DNA of 64,000 nt from Bacillota bacterium (lineage in GTDB: Bacteria; Bacillota; Clostridia; Christensenellales; SZUA-584): assembly GCA_023459495.1 (NCBI GenBank), contig JAEWTL010000118.1:147202-211201 (forward strand), read 5' to 3'. A model generated the notes under the pieces. That model searched no databases. It was given only the letters and a program-made list of their open reading frames with translations, and was not told where the DNA came from. Made by a program: the position numbers and the translations under genes. Shown in pieces: positions 25,195 to 33,161 of this stretch; position 1 is the stretch's first letter, and the number at the start of each line of letters is the position of its first letter.

Positions 25195-25977
25195 TTACAT
25201 ATCCACATTACGGCTTGCCAGTCTGCCTGAAACGATGGTGCACGCCACAAACCAGACCGCATAAACGCCTGCGCCGATAGCGAAATATTTTGCGAGCATT
25301 GCGCCGATCCCCGATACATCATTGATAAGCCGCATCGTATCACCGAGCATACCAAATGCCACCATCAGCACGCTATCCACCACATTGACTGCGATCGCCA
25401 GCGCAAAGTACATCGCCAGCGCGATCAGCCAATTGTAGCTGCTTCCACGCACCATCACCCTGCTGACCGTAACGGCCAGCATCGCAATCGCCATCTGCGC
25501 AAACATCTCCAAGGCCACCAGTCCGGTGAACACGGCAGTCCCGCCGCCGAGGAATACATCGCCCAGCTCCTGACGCATATCCGCCAGTATTGCGTTCACC
25601 ATGCCGTTTTGGAAGGCATTGAGTGCGCTGCCGCTTGCCGCAAGACATCCCACAAGCACCACCATCGCAGCGAGAATCTCGAACGCGCCAAATATCGTTT
25701 TGGCCCAAATGATGCGGTTCCCACCCTGTGGCGTCAAAAACAGCATATAGCCCTGCTTATGCTTAAGGTCCGCATACAGCTTGGTCACCGTGTCGAGGAT
25801 CGGCAGCAAAAGCCCGCCCACCAGCAGCAGCAGCGTCATCACAAGAGCGAGTGTGTTCCATCCGCCGCCCCGATAGATACCGTACAGCGCGATTCCTTCC
25901 AGCAGCAGCAGCGTAATCAGTACGCCGATCAGCAGATTCTTCCGGCGCATCAGTTCATATTTCATCAGCTTCATCAT
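25195..25977 (-). CDS. ABC-2 type transporter permease
   Basis: This 260-residue protein has six hydrophobic helices and begins MMKLMKYELMRRKN, the usual amphipathic start of ABC-2 permeases in Firmicutes exporters. Its ATG overlaps the stop of the ATPase gene (ATGATG), indicating coupled translation and a stoichiometric complex. The family moves peptides, lipids or antibiotics outward; the substrate here is unknown. A YtrA-type regulator upstream suggests response to envelope-active compounds. Confidence 0.85.
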   Translation of the reverse strand: MMKLMKYELMRRKNLLIGVLITLLLLEGIALYGIYRGGGWNTLALVMTLLLLVGGLLLPILDTVTKLYADLKHKQGYMLFLTPQGGNRIIWAKTIFGAFEILAAMVVLVGCLAASGSALNAFQNGMVNAILADMRQELGDVFLGGGTAVFTGLVALEMFAQMAIAMLAVTVSRVMVRGSSYNWLIALAMYFALAIAVNVVDSVLMVAFGMLGDTMRLINDVSGIGAMLAKYFAIGAGVYAVWFVACTIVSGRLASRNVDM

Positions 25978-26669
25978 GACGCAAATACCTCCCGGTACAG
26001 ATCGACGATCGATTTGCCGTATTGCGAGCGGATTGATTCGGTTTCACCCTGCAGAACGATTCGGCCCTGCTTGATGAAGATCACTTCGTCAAGGATGTTC
26101 TCCATCACGTCGATCAGGTGGCTCGACATCAGGATTGTGTTTTCCTCATTGGCTTTTCCGATGATAGCAGAGAGCACCGCGTCCCGTGCGATGAGGTCGA
26201 TACCGTTGAGCGGCTCGTCGAGCATAATCAGCTTAGCATCCCGTGCAGCAGCAGCCGTCACCTTGAGCTTCGCTTCCATGCCGGAGGACAACTGCGAAAC
26301 CCGCATACCCATTTCCAGCCCCATTTTTGCGATCAGCTTCTCGTATGCCTCCATCGAGAAATCACCGTAGAAGTCGGCGTGGAAACGGCCGACCTGGCGG
26401 ATGGTCATGAACCCGTAAAAGTAGGGTTCGGTTGGCATGTAGGCGACCTGCGCATGGGTTTCCGGTCCAACCGGACGGTCCAGTACCTGAATTTGCCCTG
26501 CAGTGGGATGCACCAGGCCCGCAGCCATTTTCATCAGCGTGGACTTGCCGCTGCCGTTCGGCCCGAGCAGCCCATATATCTTACCGGGCCTTAGGGCGAT
26601 GGTAGCGGAGTCGACAGCCGGCGTGCGCGCATAGCTTTTTGTCAACTGCGTTGTGGTCAGGCTGTACAT
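25974..26669 (-). CDS. ABC transporter ATP-binding protein
   Basis: This 231-residue ATPase has Walker A GPNGSGKST near residue 38, Q-loop YMPTEPYF, an unusual signature VSQLSSGMEAKL (the canonical form is LSGGQ) and Walker B LIMLDEP. The degenerate SSGM signature is common in YtrB/BcrA-type exporters. It starts within the TGATG overlap with the GntR gene and overlaps the permease downstream, forming one transport operon. Confidence 0.93.
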   Translation of the reverse strand: MYSLTTTQLTKSYARTPAVDSATIALRPGKIYGLLGPNGSGKSTLMKMAAGLVHPTAGQIQVLDRPVGPETHAQVAYMPTEPYFYGFMTIRQVGRFHADFYGDFSMEAYEKLIAKMGLEMGMRVSQLSSGMEAKLKVTAAAARDAKLIMLDEPLNGIDLIARDAVLSAIIGKANEENTILMSSHLIDVMENILDEVIFIKQGRIVLQGETESIRSQYGKSIVDLYREVFAS

Positions 26670-27022
26670 CACTTTAACTCCTCCTCAATTGCAATTTTCA
26701 TATCGTGGGGCGAAAAGCCCAGTGCGGCCATTTCGCTAACGAATTCGTGTATCAGTTCATCCGCCATCTCCTTGCGTATCCTTTGCACAATGGACGGATC
26801 ATTCACCATAAAGGTCCCCAGCCCACGCTCGGTATAGCACAGCCCCATCGTCTCCATTTCGCCGTATATTCTTGCTGCTGTGTTGGGGTTTACCTCATAT
26901 TCCAAGGCCAGCGCACGCGTGGACGGCATCTTGTCTCCCGGCTGTATTTCACCCTGCACCATTCGCTTCTTAAGCAGGTTGATTACCTGCATATAGATCG
27001 GTATGCGGCTGTTATAATCCAT
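26669..27022 (-). CDS. GntR family (YtrA-like) repressor
   Basis: This 117-residue protein has the winged-helix start RIPIYMQVINLLKKRM and MPSTRALALEYEVNPNTAARIY as the recognition region, plus a short dimerisation tail. The start at 27022 has GAGG six bases upstream; an in-frame start eleven codons earlier lies inside the operator. A perfect 9+9 palindrome overlaps the -10 box of its promoter, a textbook position for autorepression relieved by an inducer. It controls the ATPase, permease and lipoprotein genes that follow. Confidence 0.92.
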   Translation of the reverse strand: MDYNSRIPIYMQVINLLKKRMVQGEIQPGDKMPSTRALALEYEVNPNTAARIYGEMETMGLCYTERGLGTFMVNDPSIVQRIRKEMADELIHEFVSEMAALGFSPHDMKIAIEEELK

Positions 27023-27040
27023 GGAATGCCTCGCTTCCTT

Positions 27041-27062
27041 GTGTACTATTGTCATAGTACAC
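27041..27062. promoter_or_regulatory. GntR operator
   Basis: A 22-base site with perfect 9-base arms GTGTACTAT and ATAGTACAC around TGTC. It covers the -10 box of the GntR-ABC operon promoter. Confidence 0.8.
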
Positions 27063-27082
27063 CATTACATTATGACTGTCAA
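27054..27082 (-). promoter_or_regulatory. Promoter of the GntR-ABC-lipoprotein operon
   Basis: TTGACA (27077-27082), 17 bases, TACTAT (27054-27059) on the minus strand, overlapped by the palindromic operator. Confidence 0.85.
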
Positions 27083-27103
27083 GCAAAAGATAAAATCAGA
27101 CAT

Positions 27104-27125
27104 AAAAAAAGAGCGCTCTGCGCTC
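27104..27125 (-). terminator. Rho-independent terminator after the 27140 gene
   Basis: GAGCGC and GCGCTC form a 6-base stem around three bases, followed on the minus strand by seven T residues. Confidence 0.8.
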
Positions 27126-27139
27126 CTTCAGCAATTGTA

Positions 27140-27409
27140 TTACGCACTCATCACTTCAGAAAAGTTTCTTCCGCGCTTGGTGAGTTCCAGCCAATAAGGC
27201 ACACCGCAGCCGGTCTGATGGTTGGTATGGCTCGTCAGGTATCCGGCCATGGTCAGCGCATGGATCGCCCGGACATACTGCTCGCGTTCCGGATCCTCCA
27301 TCAGCAGCAACATATTATCCACCGCGAAAGTCAACGAAACCCCTTCGGGCAGCTTTTTATCAATTTCAATCATTTTCTTCAATACTTCTTTTTGAATCTG
27401 GTTTAACAT
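27140..27409 (-). CDS. Small protein of unknown function, possible winged helix
   Basis: An 89-residue protein beginning MLNQIQKEVLKKMIEIDKKL, with a middle part EQYVRAIHALTMAGYLTS and a C-terminal PYWLELTKRGRNF. The helix, helix, then 'YWLELTKRG' strand pattern recalls winged-helix proteins of the 'lexA/MarR-like' shape, but I recognise no family. The start at 27409 has GGGAGGAGA upstream; the longer frame begins inside the promoter region. It is a single-gene unit with its own consensus promoter and terminator. Confidence 0.65.
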   Translation of the reverse strand: MLNQIQKEVLKKMIEIDKKLPEGVSLTFAVDNMLLLMEDPEREQYVRAIHALTMAGYLTSHTNHQTGCGVPYWLELTKRGRNFSEVMSA

Positions 27410-27449
27410 TCCTATTGTCTCCTCCCGGTTGTCGTTTGGCACGATGGAC

Positions 27450-27478
27450 ATTATATTACGATTTAGTGTCCGATACAA
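27450..27478 (-). promoter_or_regulatory. Promoter of the 27140 gene
   Basis: TTGTAT (27473-27478), 17 bases, TATAAT (27450-27455) on the minus strand. Confidence 0.7.
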
Positions 27479-27644
27479 GTTGAAATTCATGAAAGTTTTT
27501 CACTGTCTTTGCACATTTTTGTCCTTGATTTTACAGATTGCATCGTCCCGTGTCGATACATGGGCAAAAACTGTGTGCGAACATATATTCAGGTAAATAT
27601 TACCTGCGCCTTTTATTCCTATTCTCCCTGTTAAATCCTTCAGA

Positions 27645-28595
27645 TTATATAGAGGGGATTTGGGCAATAAAATCCTTCAATGTCTTTGCGCTGGCCTGCA
27701 GTGCCGCTTCCTCTTCCGGGGTCAGCCTATAGCGGATGATCCCGTCAATGCCGTTCAAGTTGATGACGGAAGGCAGGCTCAGCGCCACGTCATGGATGCC
27801 ATATGGCCCGTCGATTACGCTGGCTACCGTTTTGATGGAGTTCTTGTCCTTGATAACGGCTTCGATTATATTCTCAACAATGCCAGCAATGGCAAAGTAG
27901 GTGGCGCCTTTAAGCTTGATTACGTCGGAACCGCCGTTTTTGGTCTTTTGGACGATCTCATCCTTTTCCAGGTCGCAGAATGCCAGCTTCAGAGAGTCGC
28001 AGTAGATGTCGATGCTCTGTCCGGCAATCTGAGTCGCGCTCCATACCGGCACTTGGGAATCGCCATGCTCGCCGATGATATAGCCGTGCACATTTTGAAT
28101 ATCCACATTCAGCTTTTGCGCAATGTAGAAACGGAAACGTGCGGTGTCCAGCGCGGTGCCGGTTCCAATTACCTTGTTGGCGGGCAGGCCGGACCACTTT
28201 TGAATCAGGTATGTAAGGATATCCGCTGGATTGGCAACAACCACGATGACGCCGTGGTTGTAGTACTTCATAATGTTTTCCGTAATACTCCTGGCGATCG
28301 GTACGTTCTTGTTGGTCAGATCAAGCCGGGTCTCGCCGGGTTTGCGTCCCAGCCCGGCTGTGATGACGATAACATCGCAGTTGGCACAGTCCGAGTAATC
28401 CCCGGCATGGATATTCATCTGCCCCAGATGGCAGAGGCCGTGGTTGATATCCAGCGCCTCTCCCATGGCCTTGTCGTTGTTGATATCGATAAGTACGATT
28501 TCACTGGCGGTCCGGTTAATCGCGACATTATATGCGACCGCCGCTCCCACGTTCCCAGCCCCGATGATCGCAATTTTTGATTTACCCTGCAGCAT
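27645..28595 (-). CDS. ldh: L-lactate/malate dehydrogenase family enzyme
   Basis: This 316-residue NAD-dependent 2-hydroxyacid dehydrogenase has the nucleotide loop IGAGNVGAAVAYN, Arg90 in KPGETRLDL, Asp150-Arg153 in GTALDTARFR and catalytic His177 in GEHGDSQVPVW. Overall it looks like bacterial lactate dehydrogenases. However, the residue before KPGETR is Arg84 (TAGLGRKPG), where lactate enzymes normally have Gln and malate enzymes Arg. The true substrate, lactate or malate/oxaloacetate, is therefore open. It is transcribed alone from a clear promoter. Confidence 0.88.
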   Translation of the reverse strand: MLQGKSKIAIIGAGNVGAAVAYNVAINRTASEIVLIDINNDKAMGEALDINHGLCHLGQMNIHAGDYSDCANCDVIVITAGLGRKPGETRLDLTNKNVPIARSITENIMKYYNHGVIVVVANPADILTYLIQKWSGLPANKVIGTGTALDTARFRFYIAQKLNVDIQNVHGYIIGEHGDSQVPVWSATQIAGQSIDIYCDSLKLAFCDLEKDEIVQKTKNGGSDVIKLKGATYFAIAGIVENIIEAVIKDKNSIKTVASVIDGPYGIHDVALSLPSVINLNGIDGIIRYRLTPEEEAALQASAKTLKDFIAQIPSI

Positions 28596-28653
28596 ATCCT
28601 TACTCCTTTAAGCCCAAATCAGCTTGAGTTTTTTCCCATTAATAATGATACAA

Positions 28654-28682
28654 ATATTATTCCTTGAATGGGCGCTCTTCAA
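28654..28682 (-). promoter_or_regulatory. ldh promoter
   Basis: TTGAAG (28677-28682), 17 bases, TAATAT (28654-28659) on the minus strand, 59 bases before the ldh start codon. No clear Rex site was found. Confidence 0.65.
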
Positions 28683-28747
28683 GCCATAAGCAGTTAAATT
28701 TGTGTGAACAGATTCGTCTGGGGAAACGGATTGCCCGACAGGCACGA

Positions 28748-28779
28748 ATATCAGACAGCCGAAGCCGACTGCCTGATAT
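28748..28779 (-). terminator. UUCG-capped hairpin after metY
   Basis: A 14-bp stem (ATATCAG with CTGATAT plus inner pairs) is closed by a C(UUCG)G tetraloop on the minus strand, 31 bases after the metY stop. No T-run follows, so it may act mainly in mRNA 3' protection or as a weak terminator. Confidence 0.5.
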
Positions 28780-28809
28780 CATTTCTTCCATTATAATACC
28801 TAATTTTAC

Positions 28810-30096
28810 TCAGCCTTCAAAAGCCTGCTCCAAGTCAAACAGGATATCGTCGATATGCTCCGTTCCGATAGACAGGCGGATCGTGTTGGGTTTGATCCCC
28901 GAGTCCAGCAGTTCCTGCTCGTTCATCTGGGAGTGCGTCGTGCTGGCGGGATGGATCACGAGCGACTTGACGTCCGCCACGTTGGCGAGCATTGAGAACA
29001 GCTTCAGCCGCTCGGTATAGTTTCTGGCATCCTCCGCCGAGCCCTTCAGTTCAAATGTAAAGATGGAGCCCGCACCGTTGAGGAAATAACGGTCATACAG
29101 CGTCTTGTACGGGCTGTCATTCTGCGACGGGTGATTCACGCGTTCCACGCCGGGATGCTCGCGCAAGAAGTCCACTACCTTGAGCGCATTGGAGACGTGG
29201 CGTTCGACGCGCAGCGAGAGCGTCTCCAACCCCTGCAGGAACAGGAAAGCGTTGAACGGACTAAGCGCCGCTCCGGTATCCCTCAGCAGGGTGACGCGGG
29301 CCTTGATGATGTAGGCCAAAGCGCCCGCAGCTTCAGTAAAGCGCGCACCGTGGTAGCTGGGGTCCGGCTCTGTGAGGTAAGAAAAGCGCCCAGAAGCTAC
29401 CCAGTCAAATTTGCCTCCATCCACGATGACGCCTCCGATGGAGGTGCCGTGACCGCCGATGAACTTGGTCGCCGAGTGCACCACGATATCCGCGCCGTGT
29501 TCAATCGGCCGCAGCAGATATGGTGTCGCAAACGTGTTGTCCACGATGACCGGAACGCCATGCCGGTGCGCGGCAGCCGATACTTCCTCGATATCAATAA
29601 TGCTTGAATTGGGGTTGCCCAACGTCTCAAAGAATACGGCTTTTGTATTGGGCTGAATCGCGGCTTCAAAGCTGCCCGGAGCGTCCGGATCGACAAACGT
29701 GACGTCAATTCCGAAATCCTTAAAGGTGTGGGCAAAGAGATTGTATGTACCGCCGTAAAGCGTACTGGCCGAGACGATGTGATCCCCTGCGTGCGCGATA
29801 TTCTGGATAGCATAGGTCACCGCGGCAGAGCCGCTTGCGAGCGCGAGTGCAGCCGCGCCGCCCTCCAGCGCTGCAATGCGCTTTTCAAACACATCGCTCG
29901 TCGGATTCATGATGCGCGTATAGATGTTGCCGGGCTCGGTCAATCCAAACCGTCCTGCTGCCGAAGCAGCGCTTGGGAACACATACGAGGTTGTCTGGTA
30001 AATGGGCACAGCCCTTGCATCCGTCGCCGGGTCCGGCAACTCTTGCCCTGCATGCACTTGCAGCGTTTCAAACTTCAGGGTTCTTTCTTTCGACAT
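28810..30096 (-). CDS. metY: O-acetylhomoserine sulfhydrylase
   Basis: This 428-residue PLP enzyme of the Cys/Met metabolism family makes homocysteine directly from O-acetylhomoserine and sulfide. It has the FETLQVHAGQ start, SGSAAVTYAIQNIAHAGDHIV, and the PLP lysine in VHSATKFIGGHGTSIGG, the typical MetY form with a following insertion. The start at 30096 has AAGGAGA upstream. It follows an Rrf2 regulator and tcdA on the same strand, and the genome's MetA (38658) appears to make the acetyl ester it needs. Confidence 0.95.
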   Translation of the reverse strand: MSKERTLKFETLQVHAGQELPDPATDARAVPIYQTTSYVFPSAASAAGRFGLTEPGNIYTRIMNPTSDVFEKRIAALEGGAAALALASGSAAVTYAIQNIAHAGDHIVSASTLYGGTYNLFAHTFKDFGIDVTFVDPDAPGSFEAAIQPNTKAVFFETLGNPNSSIIDIEEVSAAAHRHGVPVIVDNTFATPYLLRPIEHGADIVVHSATKFIGGHGTSIGGVIVDGGKFDWVASGRFSYLTEPDPSYHGARFTEAAGALAYIIKARVTLLRDTGAALSPFNAFLFLQGLETLSLRVERHVSNALKVVDFLREHPGVERVNHPSQNDSPYKTLYDRYFLNGAGSIFTFELKGSAEDARNYTERLKLFSMLANVADVKSLVIHPASTTHSQMNEQELLDSGIKPNTIRLSIGTEHIDDILFDLEQAFEG

Positions 30097-30154
30097 GGTT
30101 TCATCTCCTTTTGTTATCATATAATTTATATACACTTTGTATGAATTAATTTTA

Positions 30155-30174
30155 CAGATACATCAATGTATCTG
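30155..30174. promoter_or_regulatory. Perfect 20-base palindrome between rrf2 and metY
   Basis: CAGATACAT and ATGTATCTG are perfect 9-base arms around two bases (10 with the self-complementary CA/TG centre). It lies 13 bases after the Rrf2 stop and 58 before the metY start, with no T-run next to it. The most likely role is an operator, possibly for the adjacent Rrf2 protein. Confidence 0.55.
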
Positions 30175-30186
30175 CCTTTCCCGGGG

Positions 30187-30606
30187 TCATGTCATGCTTC
30201 TTTGCTTTTCTGCAAGGTCAGCTAAAGTGACGCTGTCCACCACACGGTTGACAGCCTCGTTGATCTGCTTCCAGACATCCAGAGTCGCGCAGGCTCCGCT
30301 TCGCGGGCATTGATTCACATCGTCCTCCATACAGGACACCGGCACGAGATTCCCTTCGATGGTCCGCAGGATCATACCGACCGTGTATTCCTTTGCAGGC
30401 CTTGCTAGCCGGTATCCGCCCTGAGCACCGCGCGCGCTTTTGACATACCCTGCGCGATTGAGCATCGTAATGATCTGCTCCAGATACTTTTCCGAGATCT
30501 CCTGATGCCCTGCTATGCTTTTGATTGCAACATACTCTTCAGGTTCCGCCATAGCCAAATCGAGCATCAATCGCAGCGCGTAGCGTCCTCGGGTTGAAAT
30601 TTTCAT
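30187..30606 (-). CDS. Rrf2 family regulator with cysteine motif
   Basis: This 139-residue protein starts MKISTRGRYALRLMLDLAM and has the GAQGGYRLARP wing. Three cysteines (SCMEDDVNQCPRSGACA, about 92-107) match the Fe-S-binding spacing of IscR-like members. It is followed by metY, so it may tie homocysteine synthesis to Fe-S or sulfur status. This is one of three Rrf2 paralogues in the window; the one at 32668 lacks these cysteines. Thirty bases separate it from tcdA upstream. Confidence 0.9.
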   Translation of the reverse strand: MKISTRGRYALRLMLDLAMAEPEEYVAIKSIAGHQEISEKYLEQIITMLNRAGYVKSARGAQGGYRLARPAKEYTVGMILRTIEGNLVPVSCMEDDVNQCPRSGACATLDVWKQINEAVNRVVDSVTLADLAEKQRSMT

Positions 30607-30636
30607 CCGATCACCATCCTGTTTACATCACATTTA

Positions 30637-31365
30637 TCAAGCCGGGCTTCTGTGGATGCCCGCCAAATCTTTAATTACTTCCGACGCAAGTATCAATCCT
30701 GCAACCGAGGGAACGAACGCGATACTCCCCGGAATCTGCCGACGGCCCATAGGTGCGGTTTCATCTTCAGACGCCAGCGGAGTGACGGGCTCCTCGCGGG
30801 AATAAACCACCTTCAGCGACTCAATCCTCCGTTTTCTAAGCTCCCGGCGCATCACCTTGGCAAGCGGACACACGCTCGTTTTGTAGATATCCGCCACCTC
30901 AAACCGCGCGGGGTCAAGCTTGTTGCCAGCTCCCATGCTGCTGATGACGGGAACATCCGCTCTTTTTGCTTCCTCAATCAGCGTCAGCTTAGAAGAGACC
31001 GTATCGATCGCGTCCACGATATAGTCAAAGCGCTTCAGGTCAAACTCCGGCGCGTTGTCCGCAGTATAGAAGCACGCGTACGTCTCCACTATGCAGTCCG
31101 GGTTAATATCCCGGATGCGCTGCCGCATGACCTCCACCTTCTTCTGACCAATCGTGCTGTTCAGTGCAATGAGCTGACGGTTGAGGTTGGTCAGGCATAC
31201 CTCGTCGTTGTCGAACAGCGTCATGGCTCCGATCCCACAGCGTGCGATGGCTTCAGCTGCAAAGGAACCCACCCCACCGATACCAAATATCGCCACCCGG
31301 CAATGCGAAAGCCTTTCCATCGCCTCCGGCCCAAGCAGCAGCTCCGTTCGCGAAAATGCATTCAT
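30637..31365 (-). CDS. tcdA: tRNA threonylcarbamoyladenosine dehydratase (TcdA/YgdL, ThiF superfamily)
   Basis: This 242-residue E1-like enzyme cyclises the t6A37 modification of tRNA to ct6A using ATP. It has the nucleotide loop FGIGGVGSFAAEAIARCGIG, DNDEVCLTNLNRQ and VDAIDTVSSKLTLI, all characteristic of the TcdA branch. A cysteine desulfurase partner (CsdA/E in E. coli) supports TcdA, so its position among sulfur genes is reasonable. A good promoter is upstream; rrf2 and metY downstream may be cotranscribed. Confidence 0.93.
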   Translation of the reverse strand: MNAFSRTELLLGPEAMERLSHCRVAIFGIGGVGSFAAEAIARCGIGAMTLFDNDEVCLTNLNRQLIALNSTIGQKKVEVMRQRIRDINPDCIVETYACFYTADNAPEFDLKRFDYIVDAIDTVSSKLTLIEEAKRADVPVISSMGAGNKLDPARFEVADIYKTSVCPLAKVMRRELRKRRIESLKVVYSREEPVTPLASEDETAPMGRRQIPGSIAFVPSVAGLILASEVIKDLAGIHRSPA

Positions 31366-31488
31366 CGCTGCACCACAGCCGTCGCTTCAAAAAATCGGAC
31401 CCGCGGCGATTTGTCAGTTTGAATCTGTTTTGTCACAGACTGTTCTCCATTTAATATCTGCTCAATTCATATAGAGTTAGTTTTATTC

Positions 31489-31517
31489 ATCGTAATGTGC
31501 CGTCGGGTAATTGTCAA
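31489..31517 (-). promoter_or_regulatory. Promoter of tcdA-rrf2-metY
   Basis: TTGACA (31512-31517), 17 bases, TACGAT (31489-31494) on the minus strand. The leader to the tcdA start is about 120 bases. A small GCCAC/GTGGC hairpin at about 31535-31550 may end the cysK transcript. Confidence 0.65.
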
Positions 31518-31555
31518 TAGCTGCCGAGGCTCAATGCCACTTCTGTGGCTTCAGA

Positions 31556-32488
31556 CTATTCCGCAAACAGTGGCGTGGAAAGGTAGCGCTCACCTGTATC
31601 CGGCATGATTACGACGATCGTCTTCCCTTCGTTTTCAGGGCGTTTGGCCAGCTCCGCAGCCACCCAGGCCGCCGCGCCGGAGGATATGCCCACCAGCATC
31701 CCTTCCACCCGCGCAATTTCCCGGCCCGTCTCAAAGGCGTCCTCATTCTTCACCCCGATGATCTCATCGTAGACATTTGTGTTAAGCACCTGCGGTACAA
31801 ACCCCGCCCCGATGCCCTGTATCTTATGCGGCCCCGGCTTGCCCCCCAGCAGCACCGGCGAGTCCGCAGGTTCCACCACCACGATCTTGATATTCGGATT
31901 CTTTGACTTCAGGTACTCGCCCACGCCTGTCACGGTTCCGCCCGTACCCGCCCCGGCGACGAATATATCGACCTTGCCATCCGTATCCTCCCAGATCTCC
32001 GGACCGGTCGTCGCCCGGTGAATAGCCGGGTTTGCGGGATTGACAAACTGCCCGGGTATAAACGAATCCGGTATTTCTTTTGCCAGTTCCTCCGCCTTTT
32101 CAATCGCACCTTTCATGCCCTTTGCGCCTTCTGTAAGTACCAGCTCCGCGCCGTAGGCCTTGAGCAGCTGGCGGCGTTCCATGCTCATCGTTTCCGGCAT
32201 GGTCAGGATGATGCGATATCCCCTCGCTGCGGCCACCGACGCCAGTCCGATGCCTGTGTTGCCGCTCGTCGGCTCGATGATGACGCTGCCTGCTTTCAAT
32301 ACTCCGCGTTTCTCCGCGTCGTCAATCATCGCTTTCGCAATCCTGTCCTTCACGCTGCCTGCCGGATTAAAATATTCCAACTTGCCGAGAATCGTCGCTT
32401 TGAGGTCATGCTTTTTCTCATAACCGGAAAGCTCCAGCAGCGGCGTCTTACCAATCAGTTCCGTCAGACTTTTATATATCCTTGCCAT
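31556..32488 (-). CDS. cysK: Cysteine synthase A (O-acetylserine sulfhydrylase)
   Basis: This 310-residue PLP enzyme makes cysteine from O-acetylserine and sulfide. It has the SLTELIGKTPLLEL start, the PLP lysine in NPAGSVKDRIA (about residue 44), the substrate loop PTSGNTGIGLA and the GTGGTVTGVGEYL phosphate loop. The start at 32488 has AAGGAGG upstream. It is divergent from a cysteine-free Rrf2 gene that resembles CymR, which in Bacillus forms a complex with CysK to repress cysteine genes. No serine acetyltransferase is nearby. Confidence 0.96.
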   Translation of the reverse strand: MARIYKSLTELIGKTPLLELSGYEKKHDLKATILGKLEYFNPAGSVKDRIAKAMIDDAEKRGVLKAGSVIIEPTSGNTGIGLASVAAARGYRIILTMPETMSMERRQLLKAYGAELVLTEGAKGMKGAIEKAEELAKEIPDSFIPGQFVNPANPAIHRATTGPEIWEDTDGKVDIFVAGAGTGGTVTGVGEYLKSKNPNIKIVVVEPADSPVLLGGKPGPHKIQGIGAGFVPQVLNTNVYDEIIGVKNEDAFETGREIARVEGMLVGISSGAAAWVAAELAKRPENEGKTIVVIMPDTGERYLSTPLFAE

Positions 32489-32512
32489 TGCAGTTGCCTC
32501 CTTAATATAATT

Positions 32513-32529
32513 CATATATGTTTTATATG
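32513..32529. promoter_or_regulatory. Inverted repeat in the cysK leader
   Basis: CATATA and TATATG are 6-base arms separated by five bases, between the cysK -10 box and its ribosome site. It is a candidate binding site for the divergently encoded Rrf2 protein, but A/T-rich chance symmetry is possible. Confidence 0.35.
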
Positions 32530-32533
32530 TTTT

Positions 32534-32562
32534 AATATAAGCGAATGTTCCCGGTTTGTCAA
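32534..32562 (-). promoter_or_regulatory. cysK promoter
   Basis: TTGACA (32557-32562), 17 bases, TATATT (32534-32539) on the minus strand. Confidence 0.75.
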
Positions 32563-32609
32563 TAGCCTCGTTAACTTTATTTTAATACTGATATGTTTAG
32601 TATGTTAAA

Positions 32610-32638
32610 TTGACAACGCCGCGATATTTTCATAATAT
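32610..32638 (+). promoter_or_regulatory. Promoter of the CymR-like gene
   Basis: TTGACA (32610-32615), 17 bases, TAATAT (32633-32638) on the plus strand, 29 bases before the start codon. It is back to back with the cysK promoter, leaving about 47 bases between the two -35 boxes. Confidence 0.8.
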
Positions 32639-32667
32639 AGAGGTAATGTTTGAGTAAGAGGTTTGAT

Positions 32668-33114
32668 ATGAGAATATCCGCAAAGGGGCGCTATGCGCTC
32701 GCAGCCATGGTGGATATGGCGCAATACCACAAAAGCGGCGATTCAGTAACGCTGGTCAGCATATCAGAAAGGCTGGGCATATCCAAGATCTATCTGGAGC
32801 AGGTCTTTTCGCTGCTGAAGCGTGCCGGGCTGGTGACTTCCGTCAAGGGAGCAGCGGGCGGCTATCTGCTCTCGCGAAAGCCGGAAGATATCACTGCGCT
32901 GGATGTATTATCCGCCGTGGAGCTGTCGCTGTTTGAAGAGGCTGGATCTGCCGTGGAAGCAAAAGCGCCCGAAATCGACGCCGCGATGCAGCGCCTTGCG
33001 TTCATCCCCATGGACGATGCCGTCAAAACGGCCCTAAGCAAGGTAACGCTGCCTGACCTGCTGCAGGAAGCCGCCCGAAGCAAGGCTGACCAGAGCTACA
33101 TGTTCTTTATTTAG
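32668..33114 (+). CDS. Rrf2 family regulator, CymR-like
   Basis: This 148-residue winged-helix protein begins MRISAKGRYALAAMVDMA and has the GAAGGYLLSR wing. The effector segment that holds cysteines in IscR-type proteins has none here, so it should not bind an Fe-S cluster. That, and divergence from cysK, points to the CymR type, which senses cysteine supply through CysK and O-acetylserine. The start at 32668 has AAGAGG upstream; a TTG 18 bases earlier is less likely. The next gene, a PatB-type lyase, is probably in the same transcript. Confidence 0.87.
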   Translation: MRISAKGRYALAAMVDMAQYHKSGDSVTLVSISERLGISKIYLEQVFSLLKRAGLVTSVKGAAGGYLLSRKPEDITALDVLSAVELSLFEEAGSAVEAKAPEIDAAMQRLAFIPMDDAVKTALSKVTLPDLLQEAARSKADQSYMFFI

Positions 33115-33161
33115 CTGCCCAGACATTTCATCTGAGATAAAATTGCATGCCGGAGGACAAC

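Noticed and set aside
27660..28580. 306-codon open frame on the plus strand
   Set aside because: It is the exact complement of the dehydrogenase gene; no ribosome site or domain.
28690..28730. TTGTGTGAACA near ldh as a Rex site
   Set aside because: Only one half-site resembles the Rex consensus; the matching TTCACAA arm is missing.
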